Below are positions 6,100 to 7,587 of a stretch of 7,587 nucleotides of DNA, piece after piece. The stretch spans positions 1 to 7,587 of the forward strand of contig CAYQFQ010000032.1 in NCBI GenBank assembly GCA_964416925.1, written 5' to 3'. Each line of letters opens with the position of its first letter. Position 1 is the stretch's first letter. The position numbers and the translations under genes were made by a program. The stretch is from CAYQFQ01 sp964416925 (GTDB taxonomy: Bacteria; Patescibacteriota; Minisyncoccia; Phycocordibacterales; GWA1-40-21). The notes under the pieces are model-generated. The model did not search any database. It saw only the letters and a list, made by a program, of their open reading frames with translations, and was not told the origin of the DNA.

Positions 6100-6128
6100 A
6101 TTTTATTACATATAATCGTTTGACACAA
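6100..6128 (-). promoter_or_regulatory. lepB promoter, near-leaderless
   Basis: On the minus strand TTGTGT (6128-6123), a 17-bp spacer and TAAAAT (6105-6100), 8 nt before the lepB ATG. It overlaps the plus-strand promoter at 6120-6149, so the two divergent promoters may compete. Confidence 0.5.
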
Positions 6129-6149
6129 GGAGGTGTTTGTATGTATAAT
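6120..6149 (+). promoter_or_regulatory. Full-consensus promoter driving the repeat block, GIY-YIG gene and pth
   Basis: TTGACA (6120-6125) and TATAAT (6144-6149), both exact consensus hexamers, are separated by 18 bp. The -10 overlaps the start of repeat copy A, so the RNA would begin inside that repeat near 6156. It is the most canonical promoter in the window. With no terminator before pth, it probably serves pth as well. Confidence 0.75.
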
Positions 6150-6246
6150 TTACCCTGTTAAATTTCTGCTAAAGGCAGAACCCGCAAGAGCGGGATTTAA
6201 CAGGGTGAATTTATTTTTAATTTTGCTATAATTCACCCTGTTAAAT
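6142..6246. repeat. Palindromic block: repeat copies A, B, C with nested hairpins
   Basis: Copy A (6147-6163, AATTTACCCTGTTAAAT) is inverted relative to B (6195-6211, ATTTAACAGGGTGAATT), differing at one position that would be a G-U pair in RNA. Between the arms sit two complete hairpins: TTCTGC/GCAGAA (6164-6169 with 6175-6180) and CCCGC/GCGGG (6181-6185 with 6190-6194). The block would fold into a stem capped by two hairpins, a three-way junction. Copy C (6230-6246) is a perfect 17-nt inverted match to B. Both A and C are preceded by TATAAT, giving the shared 20-mer TATAATTYACCCTGTTAAAT. Confidence 0.85.
6224..6232 (+). promoter_or_regulatory. Extended -10 promoter of the GIY-YIG gene, fused to repeat C
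   Basis: TGCTATAAT (6224-6232) is a perfect TG-N-TATAAT extended -10 running directly into repeat copy C. No clear -35 is seen. It would give the nuclease mRNA a leader of about 30 nt that begins with the repeat. Confidence 0.5.
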
Positions 6247-6269
6247 ATTTTAAATTTCAATCTTGCAAT

Positions 6270-6524
6270 ATGTTATATAACTATATATTATATTCATTGA
6301 AGGATAAAAAGTTTTACACGGGTTTTACAAAAAATTTAAAATTAAGATTTGAACAGCACAAAAGAGGCTTAGTAGTCTCAACAAAGAACAGATTGCCTAT
6401 GCAGCTTATATATTATGAAGCGTGCTGTAATCAAAGAGACGCGACACACCGCGAAAAATATTTAAAAACTTATAATGGCAAGATGTTTATTAGAAAGAGA
6501 CTCAAATCTTATTTAACAGGGTAA
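6270..6524 (+). CDS. Free-standing GIY-YIG endonuclease (SLX1/UvrC-N-like)
   Basis: This 84-aa protein is a complete GIY-YIG nuclease domain with nothing attached. The signature tyrosine motifs are NYILYS (residues 4-9) and FYTGFT (15-20, matching YIG). The catalytic arginine lies in LKLRFEQH (Arg26, with His30), and the metal-binding glutamate in HREKYLK (Glu62). It is often annotated as UvrC N-terminal or UPF0213-like, and is expected to nick DNA, perhaps branched structures as SLX1 does. The C-terminus KSYLTG and stop are encoded inside repeat copy D. No SD is seen, and the ATG at 6270 begins the typical MLYNYILYS opening. It lies between inverted repeats C and D with a hairpin block upstream. 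The stop is 3 nt before the pth ATG, so the two are probably translationally coupled. The domain call is firm; the link to the repeats is inference. Confidence 0.9.
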   Translation: MLYNYILYSLKDKKFYTGFTKNLKLRFEQHKRGLVVSTKNRLPMQLIYYEACCNQRDATHREKYLKTYNGKMFIRKRLKSYLTG

Positions 6525-6529
6525 ATTAT
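6511..6529 (+). repeat. Repeat copy D: end of the nuclease gene and RBS of pth
   Basis: ATTTAACAGGGTAAATTAT is an exact 19-nt inverted match to copy A (6145-6163) and a near-exact inverted match to C. TTA ACA GGG TAA within it encodes the nuclease's last residues Leu-Thr-Gly and its stop. AGGG (6518-6521) sits 6 nt before the pth ATG (6528), so the same bases act as pth's SD. Confidence 0.9.
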
Positions 6530-7121
6530 GCAATACACAATATTTGGTTTAGGTAATCCGGGAGAAGAATATAAGGAGACACGACATAATACCGGGAGAA
6601 TGGCGCTTGAAATTTTTACAAAAAAGATAGGTGCGTCAGATTGGAAAGCCGGGATGAAAGAGAAAGCTCTTTTATCAAAAGCGAAAATTGGTAAGAACAC
6701 CGTTTTGCTTGTAATGCCTGAAACCTTTATGAACAAGTCAGGAGATTCAGTAAAAACTTTAGTAAAAACAAAAAAAGATGCAATGAATATGGTTGTAATC
6801 CATGATGATATGGATTTACCGATGGGAAAGTTTAAAATTTCTTTTAATAAAAGTTCTGGAGGGCACAAGGGTGTTGAGTCAGTAATAAAAGCTGCTAAGA
6901 CTCAGGAATTCACTCGAGTAAGAGTTGGTGTTTGTCCAACTACCCCAAGTGGAAAATTGAAAAAGCCACAAGGCGATGATATTTTAGATTTTATTGTCGG
7001 ACCTTTTAAAAAACCAGAAGCAGAAGTGATGAAAAAGACATTTAAGAAAGTTGCTGAGGCTATTGAAAGTATTGTGACTGATGGTAGAGAGATTGCGATG
7101 GGGAAGTGGAATTCACAATAA
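6528..7121 (+). CDS. pth: Peptidyl-tRNA hydrolase Pth
   Basis: Pth frees tRNAs from peptidyl-tRNA that drops off the ribosome, an essential recycling step in the cytoplasm. The 197-aa length is normal. Motifs are GLGNPG (residues 7-12), RHNTG (19-23) with catalytic His20, PETFMNKSG (64-72) with the substrate-contacting Asn69, and IHDDMDLP (91-98) with the conserved aspartate. The GGHKG loop (111-115) has Lys where E. coli Pth has Asn114, a residue that contacts the peptidyl-tRNA substrate. A basic residue there is seen in other divergent Pth proteins, so I expect activity. The ATG at 6528 is supported by AGGG at 6518-6521 and by the family start. It follows the GIY-YIG stop by 3 nt and likely depends on the promoter at 6120-6149, about 380 nt upstream. 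A terminator follows at 7135. Confidence 0.97.
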   Translation: MQYTIFGLGNPGEEYKETRHNTGRMALEIFTKKIGASDWKAGMKEKALLSKAKIGKNTVLLVMPETFMNKSGDSVKTLVKTKKDAMNMVVIHDDMDLPMGKFKISFNKSSGGHKGVESVIKAAKTQEFTRVRVGVCPTTPSGKLKKPQGDDILDFIVGPFKKPEAEVMKKTFKKVAEAIESIVTDGREIAMGKWNSQ

Positions 7122-7134
7122 TCAGTTTATAAAA

Positions 7135-7172
7135 ACACAAAAATAGCACCTAAAATGGTGCTATTTTTGTGT
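7135..7172 (+). terminator. Rho-independent terminator of pth
   Basis: A perfect 16-bp stem (7135-7150 with 7157-7172) with a 6-nt loop. The stem contains TAGCACC/GGTGCTA next to an A5/T5 tract, so it can work on either strand. It begins 13 nt after the pth stop. Confidence 0.88.
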
Positions 7173-7183
7173 ATTCTTAATCC

Positions 7184-7212
7184 TTGACTTGTAAGTAAAA
7201 AAGGTGTATAAT
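7184..7212 (+). promoter_or_regulatory. Near-consensus promoter of the right-edge orphan gene
   Basis: TTGACT (7184-7189), 17 bp, TATAAT (7207-7212). The transcript should begin near 7219, leaving a leader of about 135 nt before the start codon. Confidence 0.8.
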
Positions 7213-7256
7213 AGTATTAGATAGGTAGAACCTTTAAATCTTAGGAAACACTCAAA

Positions 7257-7308
7257 TTCGCCATAACAAAATACTTCTGAATTATCAAAGGTATTTTGTT
7301 GTGGCGAA
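7257..7308 (+). promoter_or_regulatory. 18-bp leader hairpin upstream of the right-edge orphan gene
   Basis: TTCGCCATAACAAAATAC (7257-7274) pairs with 7291-7308 over 18 bp with a single G-U wobble, around a 16-nt loop. No T-run follows, so it is not a terminator. It lies within the leader, about 40 nt after the predicted transcript start and 48 nt before the ATG. Confidence 0.7.
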
Positions 7309-7356
7309 AAGTAGTAACCACATATCTAAATAACACCCAAATGGGAAAGGATGATA

Positions 7357-7587
7357 ATGATGAACTCATCAATTACATCTGGTCAGAGGGAATCGGTTAT
7401 CAGTGGCGCGTGTGATGCATTTAGGAAGGTCTTGGAGGGTGAATTCGACAGTCTTGTCGAAACGGGAGCGATTAATCGATCAAATCTTCAGGGGGTTTTG
7501 GGACAAAGTGGTACCTTAACTAGCCACGTTGCTACTACAACAAGAGCGAAGATTATCGAGATGATCAATAGCGAAGGTGGGTATCTC
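7357..7587 (+). CDS. Orphan protein of unknown function, N-terminal part (cut by window edge)
   Basis: An open frame of 77 codons runs off the right edge. Three in-frame ATGs lie at 7351, 7357 and 7360. AAAGG (7346-7350) gives the best SD spacing to 7357 (6 nt) or 7360 (9 nt), so I use 7357. The protein begins MMNSSITSGQRESVISG and continues through ACDAFRKVLEGEFDSLVE and INRSNLQGVLGQSGTLTSHV to TRAKIIEMINSEGGYL. It is hydrophilic and looks largely helical, with no signal peptide. The NLQGVLGQSGTL stretch could be part of a helix-turn-helix, but this is only a suspicion. I do not recognise the family. A near-consensus promoter, a long leader, a strong hairpin and an SD support its expression. 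Its richer G+C and AGG/GTC codon use resemble the 186-aa orphan at 1600 rather than pth. Confidence 0.75.
   Translation, partial: MMNSSITSGQRESVISGACDAFRKVLEGEFDSLVETGAINRSNLQGVLGQSGTLTSHVATTTRAKIIEMINSEGGYL

Noticed and set aside
6142..6529. CRISPR array
   Set aside because: The copies alternate in orientation, are unevenly spaced and contain a coding gene; there are no regular spacers or cas genes.
7341..7415. Short overlapping frame starting at ATG 7341 in the right-edge gene
   Set aside because: Only 24 codons, no SD of its own, and the competing frame stays open to the window end with good SD spacing.
1..7587. Alternative genetic code (TGA as glycine), suggested by TGA never ending a gene
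   Set aside because: All genes are full length with glycine encoded normally and no internal TGA. Eight stop codons are too few to infer recoding.

Overview
The window looks like part of a small, AT-rich bacterial genome, most likely a member of the Candidate Phyla Radiation / Patescibacteria (Parcubacteria-like). This is inferred from gene content and style, not from a search. The signs are housekeeping genes packed on both strands, several genes whose -10 box sits so close to the ATG that the mRNA would be almost leaderless, a single-RRM RNA-binding protein, a free-standing GIY-YIG nuclease, and a degenerate second histidyl-tRNA-synthetase-like protein. The eight complete genes end in TAA (five) or TAG (three), never TGA. 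The standard code reads every gene cleanly.

Layout. Positions 1-187 (minus) hold the N-terminus of a real histidyl-tRNA synthetase, divergent from truB (212-991, plus) across only 24 bp that are mostly a perfect palindrome. A one-RRM protein (1092-1361, plus) follows and ends in a strong terminator. An orphan 186-aa protein (1600-2160, plus) has its own promoter, a leader of about 160 nt with a long hairpin, and a Shine-Dalgarno (SD) site. A convergent gap (2161-2361) holds a terminator, a perfect 20-bp palindrome and the folded 3' end of typA. On the minus strand come typA/bipA (2362-4140), a perfect bidirectional terminator, a HisS-like pseudo-synthetase (4225-5511) and lepB (5492-6091); the last two overlap by 20 nt. 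Rightward from lepB runs a consensus promoter, a repeat-rich palindromic block, a GIY-YIG nuclease (6270-6524) and pth (6528-7121) with its terminator. Last is a second orphan gene (from about 7357, open at the window end), again with a strong promoter, a long leader, an 18-bp hairpin and an SD site.

Most genes serve translation or protein export: tRNA charging, tRNA pseudouridylation, peptidyl-tRNA recycling, a ribosome-associated GTPase and signal peptidase. The accessory signal stands out at 6142-6529. Four copies of a 17-19 bp repeat (core ACCCTGTTAAAT) are arranged as two inverted pairs around and upstream of the GIY-YIG gene. The last copy encodes the nuclease's C-terminal Leu-Thr-Gly and stop, and also supplies the AGGG ribosome-binding site of pth. 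I propose this as a nuclease-linked palindromic (possibly mobile) module inserted between pth and its promoter. A second theme is two unrelated-looking orphan genes sharing the same promoter, long hairpin leader and SD architecture, unlike their near-leaderless neighbours.
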